Positions 47,346-59,600 of a stretch of 64,000 nucleotides of DNA are shown here, piece by piece. This DNA is from Gordonia paraffinivorans NBRC 108238 (GTDB taxonomy: Bacteria > Actinomycetota > Actinomycetes > Mycobacteriales > Mycobacteriaceae). The stretch is from positions 62,001 to 126,000 of the forward strand of contig NZ_BAOQ01000001.1 of NCBI RefSeq assembly GCF_000344155.1, read 5' to 3'. The notes under the pieces were generated by a model. It had not been told where the DNA came from, made no database searches, and worked only from the letters and a program-made list of their open reading frames with translations. The translations under genes and the position numbers were made by a program. Numbering within the stretch: the stretch's first letter is position 1; every line of letters starts with the position of its first letter.

Positions 47346-47394
47346 CGAGAAAAGAATCCCCGCCCGGATCATCCGGGCGGGGATTCTTTTCTCG
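47346..47394. terminator. Bidirectional intrinsic terminator, 24-bp perfect stem
   Basis: Arms 47346-47369 and 47371-47394 are perfectly complementary. The stem is GC-rich in the middle and flanked by AAAAG/CTTTT, so both strands yield a U-run. It separates the convergent clpX and FdhF-like genes. Confidence 0.93.
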
Positions 47395-47405
47395 TAGGGG
47401 AGCGC

Positions 47406-49736
47406 TCAAGCCGGTTCGAGTCGGATGACCACCGCCTTGGACACCGGGGTGTTGGACTCCTTGGCCACCGAGTCGAGCGGGACCAGCGGGTTGGTCTCCG
47501 GGTAGTAGGCCGCGGCGTTGCCCCGCGGGGTGTCGTAGGCCACGATCTCGAAGTCGTGCACGCGACGCTCCTCGAGGCCGTCGGAGCCCCGGAACTCCGA
47601 GACGATGTCGACGTGCTGGCCGTCGCGGAGGCCGAGCGCGGTGATGTCGGCCGGGTTGACCATGACCACGCGCCGGTTGCCGGAGATGCCGCGATAACGG
47701 TCGTCGTGCCCGTAGACGGTGGTGTTGTACTGGTCGTGGCTGCGCAGCGTCTGCAGGATCAACCGGCCTTCGGGGATGGGCACCCACTCGAGCGGATGGT
47801 GCGCGAAATGCGCCTTCCCGTCCGGGGTGTCGAACGATCGGCTGTCGCGCGGCGGATGGGGGAGCACGAAGCCGTCGCTGCGCCGGACTCGGATGTTGAA
47901 GTCCTCGAACCCCGGGATCACCCGCTCGATCCGATCGCGGATGACGTCGTAGTCGGACATGAGCTGCGCCCAAGGCACCGCGTGATCGGTCCCGAAGGCG
48001 CGCTGCGCGAGCTCGCAGACGATGGCGACCTCGCTGCGCAGCTGGTCGGAGACCGGCGGAAGGGAACCGCGCGACAGATGCACCACCGACATCGAGTCCT
48101 CCACCGAAACCCGTTGCGGCACACCGTCGACGACGTCGAGGTCGGTGCGGCCGAGGGTCGGCAGGATGAGGGCGTGGCGGCCTGTGGCGAGATGTGACTC
48201 GTTTAGCTTGGTCGAGACGTGCACGGTCAGCGCGCACTTGCCCAGTGCGGCGGCCGTGGCCTCGGTGTCCGGGGTCGCCGACACAAAGTTGCCGCCCATG
48301 GCCATGAACACCCGGACCCGGCCCGCGGCCATCGCCTTGATGGCCGCGACCGTGTCGTAGCCGTGCTTGCGGGGGCTGGTGATGCCGAACTCGGCGTCGA
48401 GGGCGGCCAGGAAGGATTCCGGCATCTTCTCGTAGATGCCCATCGTGCGATCGCCCTGCACGTTGGAATGCCCACGGACCGGGCACAGTCCGGCGCCGGG
48501 CTTGCCGATCATGCCGCGCAGCAGCAGCACGTTGGTGCCCTCGGCGATCGTGGCGACGGCGTGACGGTGCTGGGTGAGTCCCATCGCCCAGCACAGCACG
48601 ATGCGCTGCGAGGTGCGCACCGCATCGGCGAGGTCCTCGATCTGCTTGCGGGTCAGGCCGGTGATGTCGGCGACCTCGTCGAGGTCGACGTCGTCGAGCA
48701 GGGCGAGGTAGTCGTCCACCCCGGCGCAGTGCTCGTCGAGGAACTCGTGGTCGAAGACGGTTCCCGGGGCGGCGCGTTCGGCGTCGCGCAGCAGTCGCGC
48801 GACCCCGCGGAACAGCGCCATGTCCGAGCCGAGGCGGAGCTGCAGGAAGTCGTCGGCGAGGGGTGTGCCGGAACCGAGGACGCCGCCGACCTTCTGCGGG
48901 TCCTTGAACCGCATCAGGCCGGCCTCGGGCAGGGGGTTGATCGCGACGATCCGCGCCCCGTTGTGCTTGGCCTTCTCCAGGGTCGCCAACATGCGGGGAT
49001 GGTTGGTGCCCGGGTTCTGGCCGGCGATCAGGATCAGGTCCGCGGCCTCGAGATCGGGCACGGTCACCGATCCCTTGCCGATGCCGATCGACGTGCCCAG
49101 CGCGGCGCCGGACGACTCGTGGCACATGTTCGAGCAGTCGGGCAGGTTGTTGGTGCCGAGGCTCCGGGCGAACAGTTGGTAGACGAACGCCGCCTCGTTG
49201 CTGGTGCGGCCCGACGTGTAGAAGACCGCCTCATCCGGGGACGAGAGCGCGCCCAGCTCGTCGGCGATGATCCCGTAGGCCTCGTCCCAACTCACCGGCC
49301 GGTAGTGGGTGTCGCCCGGGGCCAGGTACATCGGGTGGGCCAGGCGCCCCTGCTGCGACAGCCAGTAGCCACTCCGGGTCCGCAGGTCCTCGACGCCGTG
49401 CCGCGCGAAGAACTCGGGCGTGACGGCGCGGCGGGTCGCCTCCTCGGCGACGGCCTTGGCGCCGTTCTCGCAGAACTCGGCGTGCTTGCGATGGCCGGGG
49501 GTCTCGGGCCAGGCGCAGCCCGGACAGTCGAAACCGTTGCGCTGGTTGAGGTGGAAGAGCGTCTGCGCGGTGCGCACGGGTCCCATCTGCTCGAGTCCGC
49601 GCTTGAGTGCGACCGCCACGGCGGGGACGCCGGCGGCCCACGTCTTGGGATGCTTGCGGTGGACCTCGCGGGGTTCGGTGATCGACGGCTCGGTGGTGCG
49701 GGGGTCACCCTGGGGGGAGGGGCTCATGATGACCAT
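47406..49736 (-). CDS. FdhF/YdeP-family molybdopterin oxidoreductase
   Basis: A 776-aa protein of the YdeP/FdhF alpha-subunit family. The N-terminus has the family Cys pattern FDCPGCAWPE and FCENGAKAVAEE (residues about 70-95). The MopB domain has the cofactor-binding segments LPDCSNMCHESSG and IAGQNPGTNHPRM (near 200-240), and the C-terminal dinucleotide domain begins near 640. Members are formate-dehydrogenase-like but their substrate is often unknown. No signal peptide or partner subunit is adjacent. It is divergent from mobA, whose product completes the bis-MGD cofactor. The start may be 49736 or 49727; no Shine-Dalgarno decides it. Confidence 0.87.
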   Translation of the reverse strand: MVIMSPSPQGDPRTTEPSITEPREVHRKHPKTWAAGVPAVAVALKRGLEQMGPVRTAQTLFHLNQRNGFDCPGCAWPETPGHRKHAEFCENGAKAVAEEATRRAVTPEFFARHGVEDLRTRSGYWLSQQGRLAHPMYLAPGDTHYRPVSWDEAYGIIADELGALSSPDEAVFYTSGRTSNEAAFVYQLFARSLGTNNLPDCSNMCHESSGAALGTSIGIGKGSVTVPDLEAADLILIAGQNPGTNHPRMLATLEKAKHNGARIVAINPLPEAGLMRFKDPQKVGGVLGSGTPLADDFLQLRLGSDMALFRGVARLLRDAERAAPGTVFDHEFLDEHCAGVDDYLALLDDVDLDEVADITGLTRKQIEDLADAVRTSQRIVLCWAMGLTQHRHAVATIAEGTNVLLLRGMIGKPGAGLCPVRGHSNVQGDRTMGIYEKMPESFLAALDAEFGITSPRKHGYDTVAAIKAMAAGRVRVFMAMGGNFVSATPDTEATAAALGKCALTVHVSTKLNESHLATGRHALILPTLGRTDLDVVDGVPQRVSVEDSMSVVHLSRGSLPPVSDQLRSEVAIVCELAQRAFGTDHAVPWAQLMSDYDVIRDRIERVIPGFEDFNIRVRRSDGFVLPHPPRDSRSFDTPDGKAHFAHHPLEWVPIPEGRLILQTLRSHDQYNTTVYGHDDRYRGISGNRRVVMVNPADITALGLRDGQHVDIVSEFRGSDGLEERRVHDFEIVAYDTPRGNAAAYYPETNPLVPLDSVAKESNTPVSKAVVIRLEPA

Positions 49737-49776
49737 CTTGCCCCGCGGTGACGGGGTTTCGCGCAGACTGTTGGTT

Positions 49777-50427
49777 GTGACTCAAGACACCCCGAATCCG
49801 GAATCCATCCGCCTGGCGGGCATCGTCCTGGCCGGTGGCCGATCACGCCGCATGGGCAGCGACAAGGCCGCACTGGACTGGGAGGGCGAGCCGATGCTGG
49901 CCCGGGTGGTGCGGGTGCTGCAGGAGCGATGCGACCCGGTCCTGGTGGTGGCGGGCGAGAGGTCCGCGGCATACCAGGGCATCGACGACATCCGGGGTCG
50001 CGCCGCCCCGGGCATCGATCGCGACCGCGTGCGCTGGGTGACCGACGAGCAGGAGGGCGTCGGCCCGCTCGGCGGGCTGGTCGCCGGCCTGGCCGCGGCC
50101 GCCGACGCGGGCGCGCAGTACGCGTTCGTCTGCGCCACCGACATGCCGCTCATCGCGCCGGGACTGATCGACGAGCTGCGGCGCGGACTCACCGGCTCCA
50201 CCCAGGCGGTGATCGCCCGCGACGCCCAGCGCGACCACCCGATGGCCGGGATCTACCGCACCGACACCGCGCCGGTGATAGCCGATCTCGTCGCCGGCGG
50301 CGAGCGGCGGATGCTCGGCGCCATCGAGGCCCTCACCACCCATCGCGTCGGGGTGTCGGAGCCGGACTGGCTCGTCAACGTCAACGCGCCCGAGGACCTG
50401 CACCGGCTGCGTGCGGTGTCGCGGTAG
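49777..50427 (+). CDS. mobA: Molybdenum cofactor guanylyltransferase
   Basis: A 216-aa nucleotidyltransferase with the signature GIVLAGGRSRRMGSDKAAL near residue 12, a second GTP-binding region GPLGGLVAGL, and the Mg-binding Asp in VCATDMPLI. It adds GMP to molybdopterin to make MGD, required by the two molybdopterin oxidoreductases in this window. The GTG start lacks a Shine-Dalgarno. Its start is 40 bp from the divergent FdhF-like gene. Confidence 0.93.
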   Translation: MTQDTPNPESIRLAGIVLAGGRSRRMGSDKAALDWEGEPMLARVVRVLQERCDPVLVVAGERSAAYQGIDDIRGRAAPGIDRDRVRWVTDEQEGVGPLGGLVAGLAAAADAGAQYAFVCATDMPLIAPGLIDELRRGLTGSTQAVIARDAQRDHPMAGIYRTDTAPVIADLVAGGERRMLGAIEALTTHRVGVSEPDWLVNVNAPEDLHRLRAVSR

Positions 50428-50493
50428 GGACCGGCCGCGCCGGGGCGGGACCGGCGGCGAGGTCACACCCGGCGGAAACATAGAATGGCGCCC

Positions 50494-53153
<2,660 letters not shown>

Positions 53154-53157
<4 letters not shown>

Positions 53158-54668
53158 GCGACGAGAACGGCTTCCCCGAGGAGGATCCCGCCGTCGTGGG
53201 CGAGGATCCGCTGGGTCTGTCGTCGCTGCTGGACGACGAGGAACCGGCGCCGGCCCCCGAACCGCTGCGGGCCGGCGACAGCCCCGAGGACCTCGCCGAG
53301 CTCGCCGAGGTCGAGGCCGAACTCGACACCCGCTGGCCGGAGACGAAGATCGAGCCGTCGCTGACCCGGATCTCGGCGCTCATGGACCTGCTCGGGTCGC
53401 CGCAGCGCGCGTACCCGGCGATCCACATCGCCGGCACCAACGGCAAGACGTCGGTGACGCGCATGATCGACGCGCTGATGCTCGCGCTGCACCGGCGCAC
53501 GGGCCGCATCACCAGCCCGCACCTGCAGCGGGTCACGGAGCGGATCTCGGTGGACGGCAAGCCGATCCCGGCGCGGACCTACATCGACACCTATCGCGAG
53601 CTCGAGCCCTACATCACGATGGTCGACGACAGCTCGACCGCGTCGGGCGGTCCGCGGATGAGCAAGTTCGAGGTGCTCACCGCGATGGCGTACGCCGTCT
53701 TCGCGGAGGCTCCGGTCGACGTCGCGGTGGTGGAGACCGGGATGGGCGGACGCTGGGACGCCACCAACGTCATCGACGGGACGGTCTCGGTGATCACGCC
53801 GATCGCCATGGACCATGCCGACTACCTGGGTGACTCGCTCACCGCGATCGCCGGGGAGAAGGCGGGCATCATCAAGCCCGGGGACCCCGACGCGATCGGG
53901 GCCGTCGACCCGGTGACCATCATCGCCGAGCAGGCGCCCGAGGTCATGGACGTGTTGCTGCGGGCCGCCGTGGAGGCGGGAACCGTCGTGGCGCGCCAGG
54001 GTTCGGAGTTCGCCGTGCTCGACTCGGTGCTCGCCGTGGGTGGCCAGATGCTCACCATCCAGGGTCTCGGCGGGGTCTACGACGAGGTCTTCCTGCCGCT
54101 GCACGGCGCGCACCAGGCGGCCAACGCGGCGGTCGCGCTCGCAGCGGTCGAGGCGTTCTTCGGCGCGGGGCCCGATCGGCAGCTCGACGTCGACGCGATC
54201 CGCAGCGGCTTCGCGTCGGTCTCGAGTCCCGGACGGCTCGAACGCCTGCGCAGCGCCCCGACGGTGTTCGCCGACGCGGCGCACAACCCGCACGGCGCCG
54301 CCGCCCTCGCGCAGGCGCTGGCCGAGGAGTTCGACTTCCGCCGGCTCGTCGGCGTCGTCGGCGTGCTGGGGGACAAGGACGCGCGCGGGCTGCTCGAGGC
54401 ACTCGAGCCCGTCTTCGACATGATCGTCGTCACCGACAACGGTTCGCCGCGGGCGCTCGACCCGGAGACGCTCGCCGAGTACGCACACGAGGTGTTCGGC
54501 GAGGACCGCGTCGTCGTCAAGCCCTTCCTGCCCGACGCCGTCGAGGAGGCGATCGCACTGGCCGAGGAGGCCGACGGCGAACGCATCTCCGGCGCCGGGG
54601 TCGTCATCACCGGTTCGGTCGTCACCGCCGGTGCCGCACGCACACTGTTCAACAAGGAACCCACATGA
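53154..54668 (+). CDS. folC: Folylpolyglutamate synthase / dihydrofolate synthase
   Basis: A 504-aa Mur-ligase-family protein. The P-loop is [14 protein letters not shown] near residue 90, the FolC signature [15 protein letters not shown] follows, and the C-terminal ligase domain (from about 350) has [19 protein letters not shown]. It adds glutamate to folates. The first 50 residues are an acidic low-complexity leader longer than in E. coli FolC. The GTG overlaps the valS stop, and its own stop overlaps the next ATG; the three genes are translationally coupled. Confidence 0.96.
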
Positions 54669-55054
54669 CCCGCTACACCCCGCCGACCACCGATCCGTGG
54701 AAGGGCCTGCGCGGCGTGATGGCCGGGACGATGATCCTCGAGGTCATCGTCGTGATCCTGGCGTTCCCGATCGTGTGGCGGCTCGGCGGCGGCCTGACCT
54801 GGTTGTCGGGCGGGTACCTCACGGTCCTCCTCGTGCTGATGATCCTGGCCTCGGGCATGCAGGGGCGGCCGTGGGCGCTCAACCTCGACCTCGCGTTGCA
54901 GGTCGCGGTGATCGTCGGAGGCCTCTTCCACTGGTCCATCGCGGCGGTCGGTCTCGTGTTCGGGTCGGTGTGGCTCTACATCCGCTATGTGAAGCTCGAC
55001 GTCGAGAAGCGGATCGAGCAGGGGCAGCTCCCGGGTCAGGAACCGATCGACTGA
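54665..55054 (+). CDS. DUF4233 membrane protein (Rv2446c type)
   Basis: A 129-aa protein with four predicted transmembrane helices (about 17-37, 43-63, 72-92, 96-112) and a charged C-terminus. The WKGLRGVMAGTMILEVIVV start is typical of the DUF4233 family found next to folC in Mycobacteriales. The function is unknown. It is coupled to folC through an ATGA overlap. Confidence 0.9.
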   Translation: MTRYTPPTTDPWKGLRGVMAGTMILEVIVVILAFPIVWRLGGGLTWLSGGYLTVLLVLMILASGMQGRPWALNLDLALQVAVIVGGLFHWSIAAVGLVFGSVWLYIRYVKLDVEKRIEQGQLPGQEPID

Positions 55055-55254
55055 ACGTCCCGGCGGACGGTCAACGTTGGTCAGGCGGCGCTTCGCCAGC
55101 CGCAAGACCTGTGTCCGGACCGTTATCGCCGAAGCGTGCCGCACAGGCGGTGTTGCTGCGACAATGGCGCATGCCGTGGGGGAGCCGAGGAGTTCCGCCC
55201 GGCCGCTTCCTGTCGCGACCCGATCGTGACGACACACCCGACGTGAGGACGTAC

Positions 55255-55713
55255 GTGCAGTTCCTGCTCTCCCGCACCCCCGCCCGCTCCGATCGCACCC
55301 GCTCGCTCGCCTGCGCGGCACTCCTCGGCGCGGCAGCCGTCGCCCTCGGCGCTCCCGCTGTCGCGGCCGCCGATCCCGCCCCCGAGCAGACCCCCGAGGC
55401 GATCGCGGCGTTCACGGTGCCCACGGCCGACGCACCGGTCCCCGTGTCCGGCGGCGAATTCGGCTGGGTCGCGACCCACGCGATCACCAAGCAGCTGGCC
55501 GGGATGAACGCACCCGAGGCGATCGCGACGCTGCCGGTTCCGGCGCAGTACAAGCCGGCCAACCTCGGCCTGGCCCAGCAGTTCGATCTGGCCCTCACCG
55601 GTGCGCTGGCCTCGCCCGGCGGCTGCCTGCAGGTCGTCATCGATCCCCGATCGACGTCGGGCAACCTGTTCAACTACGGCTTCTTCCCGGTGGCAGGTGA
55701 GTACTGCTCCTGA
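55255..55713 (+). CDS. Small secreted protein of unknown function
   Basis: A 152-aa protein. An N-terminal signal peptide (basic ARSDRTRS, Ala/Leu core, cleavage near AVAAA-DP at about residue 40) precedes a mature domain of about 110 residues with two Cys (GGCLQVVID and GEYC), likely one disulphide. I use GTG 55255 because GAGGA lies 6 nt upstream; GTG 55243 is the alternative. I do not recognise the family. It sits between the folC operon and ndk. Confidence 0.75.
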   Translation: MQFLLSRTPARSDRTRSLACAALLGAAAVALGAPAVAAADPAPEQTPEAIAAFTVPTADAPVPVSGGEFGWVATHAITKQLAGMNAPEAIATLPVPAQYKPANLGLAQQFDLALTGALASPGGCLQVVIDPRSTSGNLFNYGFFPVAGEYCS

Positions 55714-55781
55714 TCGCGGCTCTCCCGATCGGGCCTCGCCTGCCGGGAGGCGGCATCGGGCCGGTCGTTAAGGTGTCTGTC

Positions 55782-56198
55782 GTGACTGAACGCACTCTCG
55801 TACTCATCAAGCCCGACGGCGTCAAGCGCAACCTCGTCGGCGACATCATCAGCCGGATCGAGCGCAAGGGCCTGTCCATCGTCGCCCTCGAACTGAAGAC
55901 CGCGAGCGACGAGGTGGCCCGCGGCCACTACGCCGAACACGAGGGCAAGCCCTTCTATCCGTCGCTGCTGGAGTTCATCACCTCCGGCCCGCTGGTCGCC
56001 ATGGTCCTCGAGGGGCACCGTGCGGTCGCGGCCTTCCGTCAGATCGCCGGCGGCACCGACCCGGTGGAGAAGGCCGTGCCCGGCACCATCCGCGGTGACT
56101 ACGCCCTCGAGACCCAGTACAACATCGTCCACGGATCCGATTCGCCGGAATCGGCCGAGCGTGAGATCGCCCTCTGGTTCCCCGGACTCGCCGGCTGA
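55782..56198 (+). CDS. ndk: Nucleoside diphosphate kinase
   Basis: A 138-aa protein. The start [21 protein letters not shown], the [29 protein letters not shown] core and the catalytic His in [16 protein letters not shown] are diagnostic. It balances NTP/dNTP pools. GTG 55782 follows TAAGGT by 7 nt and gives the usual MTERTL start; GTG 55773 lies inside that region. Confidence 0.97.
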   Translation: MTERTLVLIKPDGVKRNLVGDIISRIERKGLSIVALELKTASDEVARGHYAEHEGKPFYPSLLEFITSGPLVAMVLEGHRAVAAFRQIAGGTDPVEKAVPGTIRGDYALETQYNIVHGSDSPESAEREIALWFPGLAG

Positions 56199-56621
56199 TT
56201 CTCTCGTCTCTTCTCCGACGCGCGCTTGCGTAAAGCGCATACTTTGCGGCCATCCGGCCGCCGTGTGGGATACTTGCACAGTTATCGCCGACACACTTTG
56301 TCGACGGTGGCCGGATGACGCGCCTAGGTTCGGCGCCTCGCGGTGCGGCCAGCTGCACCGCGATGCTCAAACCACAGCTGACCCCGCCGAGGTTTGGCTG
56401 CTGCCAGCAGCCGAGACTCAGGTATTGCCCTGTGCCCGGTGGCGTGGAAGGCGCCCGGGATGCGGTCATCGACACAGCAAGAGCGTTCTCTGCTGACCGG
56501 AAAGTCAGGTCCAGCACGACTACGCGCAGACCACACAACACCGGCCCGCGTGGCCGGGACACAGAGCAGACCCTCGCGTGGCCGCGTCAGCCCGACGCGC
56601 CCGGGGGTTCGAGGAGACTGA
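56199..56621 (+). promoter_or_regulatory. 423-bp structured leader of rne
   Basis: No coding frame is supported. A long-range stem (56251-56264 with 56304-56317, 14 bp, one mismatch) encloses a smaller hairpin (56289-56293 with 56299-56303). A third, 7-bp hairpin lies at 56340-56361. Long 5' leaders that mediate RNase E autoregulation are known in other bacteria; a similar role is inferred. TACTTT at 56240 is a candidate -10. Confidence 0.5.
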
Positions 56622-59600
56622 GTGACCGACAACGGGTCACCGGCTGACGCGAACGCAGCGTCGGAACCGGTGGAGGAATTTCCCAGCAAACTTCGTGTGC
56701 ACGCACTGGCCCGCTTCCTGGGGCTGACGAGCCGACAGGTGCTGGCCCACCTGGCCACGCTCGGCGTGCAGACACGCAGCCCCCAATCAAGCGTCGACCG
56801 TGAGTTGGCGCAGGCCGTGGCCGAACGGGTCCGGGCGAACATCCCCGCCGAGGAGGTTGCCGCCGCCGAGCCTGCGGCCGAGACCGCCCGGGCCGAGGAG
56901 CAGGCAGCCGAGGCCGCGACGGCTCCGGAACCGGAGGCCCCCTCCGCGGAACCGGTTGCCGAGGAGCCCGCGGCTGAGCAGGCCCCCGCCGAAGGGGCGG
57001 CCGACACCGCTGCCGAGGAGTCGGCGTCAGAAGCGGCCGACGCGGCCTCGGCCGGCAAGGAGGCTTCCGACGAGGCCGAGCCGGAACAGGGCCCGGCCGG
57101 CGAGCCCACTCCCGCCGACGAGCCGCTGAGCCTGTTCTCGGCGGCCTCGACGCAGTACCACGAGCCGATCGTCACGGCGCCGGTCCCCACGAACACGCCG
57201 TTCGACGTCGCACCCCTGTTCCTCCCGCCGCAGCCCCCGGCTCCGGGTGACGAGGTGGACGAGGACACCGCCGACGAGGTCGGAGGCGAGGCCGCGGCCG
57301 GTCGCGTGACCGCCGAGGACTCGAGCACGGACACCCCGGACGCCGAGACGACCGACACCGGCACCGGGACGACCGACACCGCGACGACCGACACCGCGAC
57401 GACCGGCACCGGAACCGGCGAGGACAAGGACTCCGAGTCCGACAACGACTCCGACGATTCGGGATCGGGTTCGGGCCGTAGCCGCCGTCGTCGCCGGGGA
57501 CGCCGCGGTCGTGGCCGCGGTCGCGGCGACCAGGGCGCCGACGCCGAGAACAACGACGACTCGACCAACGGCGACTCGTCGGACTCCGATGACTCCGACG
57601 ACGCGGCGGGGGAGTCCGCCGACGAATCGGCAGGGGAGTCCGCCACGGGGTCGGAGGACTCCGACTCCGGCGAGGGCGCCCCGACCGGTCGACGTCGCCG
57701 GCGCAGCCGTCGCTCGTCGTCTGCGTCTCAGGGCGGCGAGTCCGACACGGACGAGTCCTCGGAATCGCAGGACAAGGAGTCCGGCGACTCCGAGACCGCG
57801 AGCAAGGACGCCAAGAAGGGCAACCAGGACAAAACCGGGGACAAGAACGCGCAGGACAAGGACGGCGGGGCCGAGGACGACTCCGAGGGCGCAGAGTCCG
57901 ACGACGAGTCGGGCTCCGACTCCGAGGGCTCGGACTCGGGCGAGGTGTCGTCGACGCGTCGCCGTCGTCGTCGTCGCCGTCGCAAGGGTGTCTCCGAGCC
58001 CGACGAGGGCTCGCCCGACGATCCGCCGAACACCGTCGTGCACGAGCGGGAGCCCCGCAGCAAGCGGGCCCGTGACGAGGTCCAGGGGATCTCGGGTTCC
58101 ACCCGGCTCGAGGCCAAGCGCCAGCGCCGCCGGGACGGCCGCGACGCCGGCCGTCGCCGCCCGCCGATCCTGACCGAGTCGGAGTTCCTCGCGCGCCGCG
58201 AGGCCGTCGACCGGGTGATGGTGGTGCGCGAGCGCAGCGCCAACAGCCGCATCGTCGACGCCGACGACCACCAGCCCGTCGAGGACTACACCCAGGTCGC
58301 CGTGCTCGAGGACGGCGTCCTCGTCGAACACTTCGTCACCACCGCGAACTCCGCGTCGATGGTCGGCAACATCTACCTCGGACGCGTGCAGAACGTCCTG
58401 CCCGGCATGGAGGCGGCGTTCGTCGACATCGGCCGCGGCCGCAACGGCGTGCTCTACGCCGGCGAGGTCAACTGGGACGCCGCCGGACTCGACGGCGGGT
58501 CCCGCAAGATCGAGCAGGCGCTCAAGCCCGGCGACAACGTCCTGGTGCAGGTCAGCAAGGACCCGGTCGGTCACAAGGGCGCCCGCCTGACCACCCAGAT
58601 CTCACTGGCCGGTCGTTACCTCGTGTACGTGCCCGGCGGCTCGTCGACCGGCATCAGCCGCAAGCTGCCCGACGTCGAGCGCAAGCGGCTCAAGCAGATC
58701 CTGGCCAAGCTCGTCCCCGACGACGCCGGCGTCATCATCCGCACCGCCTCCGAAGGCGTGAGCGCCGAGGAGCTCGGTGCGGACATCGCCCGTCTCGAGG
58801 CGCAGTGGAAGTCCATCGAGGAAGCGGTCGAGACGGCCAAGAAGAGCGGCTCGACGGCGCCCAAGGCGCTCTACGAGGAGCCCGACCTTCTCGTGCGGGT
58901 GGTGCGCGACCTCTTCAACGAGGACTTCAAGAAGCTCGTCGTCGAGGGCGACAACGCATGGAACCTGGTCGAGGGCTACATCAGCTCGGTGGCTCCCGAC
59001 CTCATGGAGCGCGTGGAGAAGTTCAGCAAGCCGCACGCCGACGCACCGGACTCGTTCGCCGTTCACCGCATCGACGAGCAGCTGGCCAAGGCGCTCGACC
59101 GCAAGGTGTGGCTGCCGTCGGGCGGCACGCTGATCATCGAGCACACCGAGGCGATGACGGTCATCGACGTCAACACCGGCAAGTTCACCGGTTCGGGCGG
59201 CAACCTCGAGGAGACGGTCACCCGCAACAACCTCGAGGCGGCCGAGGAGATCGTGCGGCAGATGCGCCTGCGCGACATCGGCGGCATGATCATCGTCGAC
59301 TTCATCGACATGGTGCTCGAGTCGAACCGCGATCTGGTGCTGCGGCGTCTCACCGAGGCGCTCGCCCGTGACCGGACCCGCCACCAGGTGTCGGAGGTGA
59401 CCTCGCTCGGCCTGGTCCAGATGACGCGCAAGCGCCTGGGCACCGGCCTGCTCGAGGCCTTCTCGACCACGTGCACCGCGTGTGGCGGGCGTGGGCTCAT
59501 CGTCCACCAGAACCCGGTCGAGGTCCGACCCGACGACTCGGCGCGCGCCGAGGGCGGTTCCAAGCGGTCGCGCCGAGGCAAGAAGAAGTCCGAGCCGGCC

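Noticed and set aside
50428-50493. T-box riboswitch before valS
   Set aside because: The upstream space is only 66 bp, the start appears leaderless, and no T-box sequence is visible.
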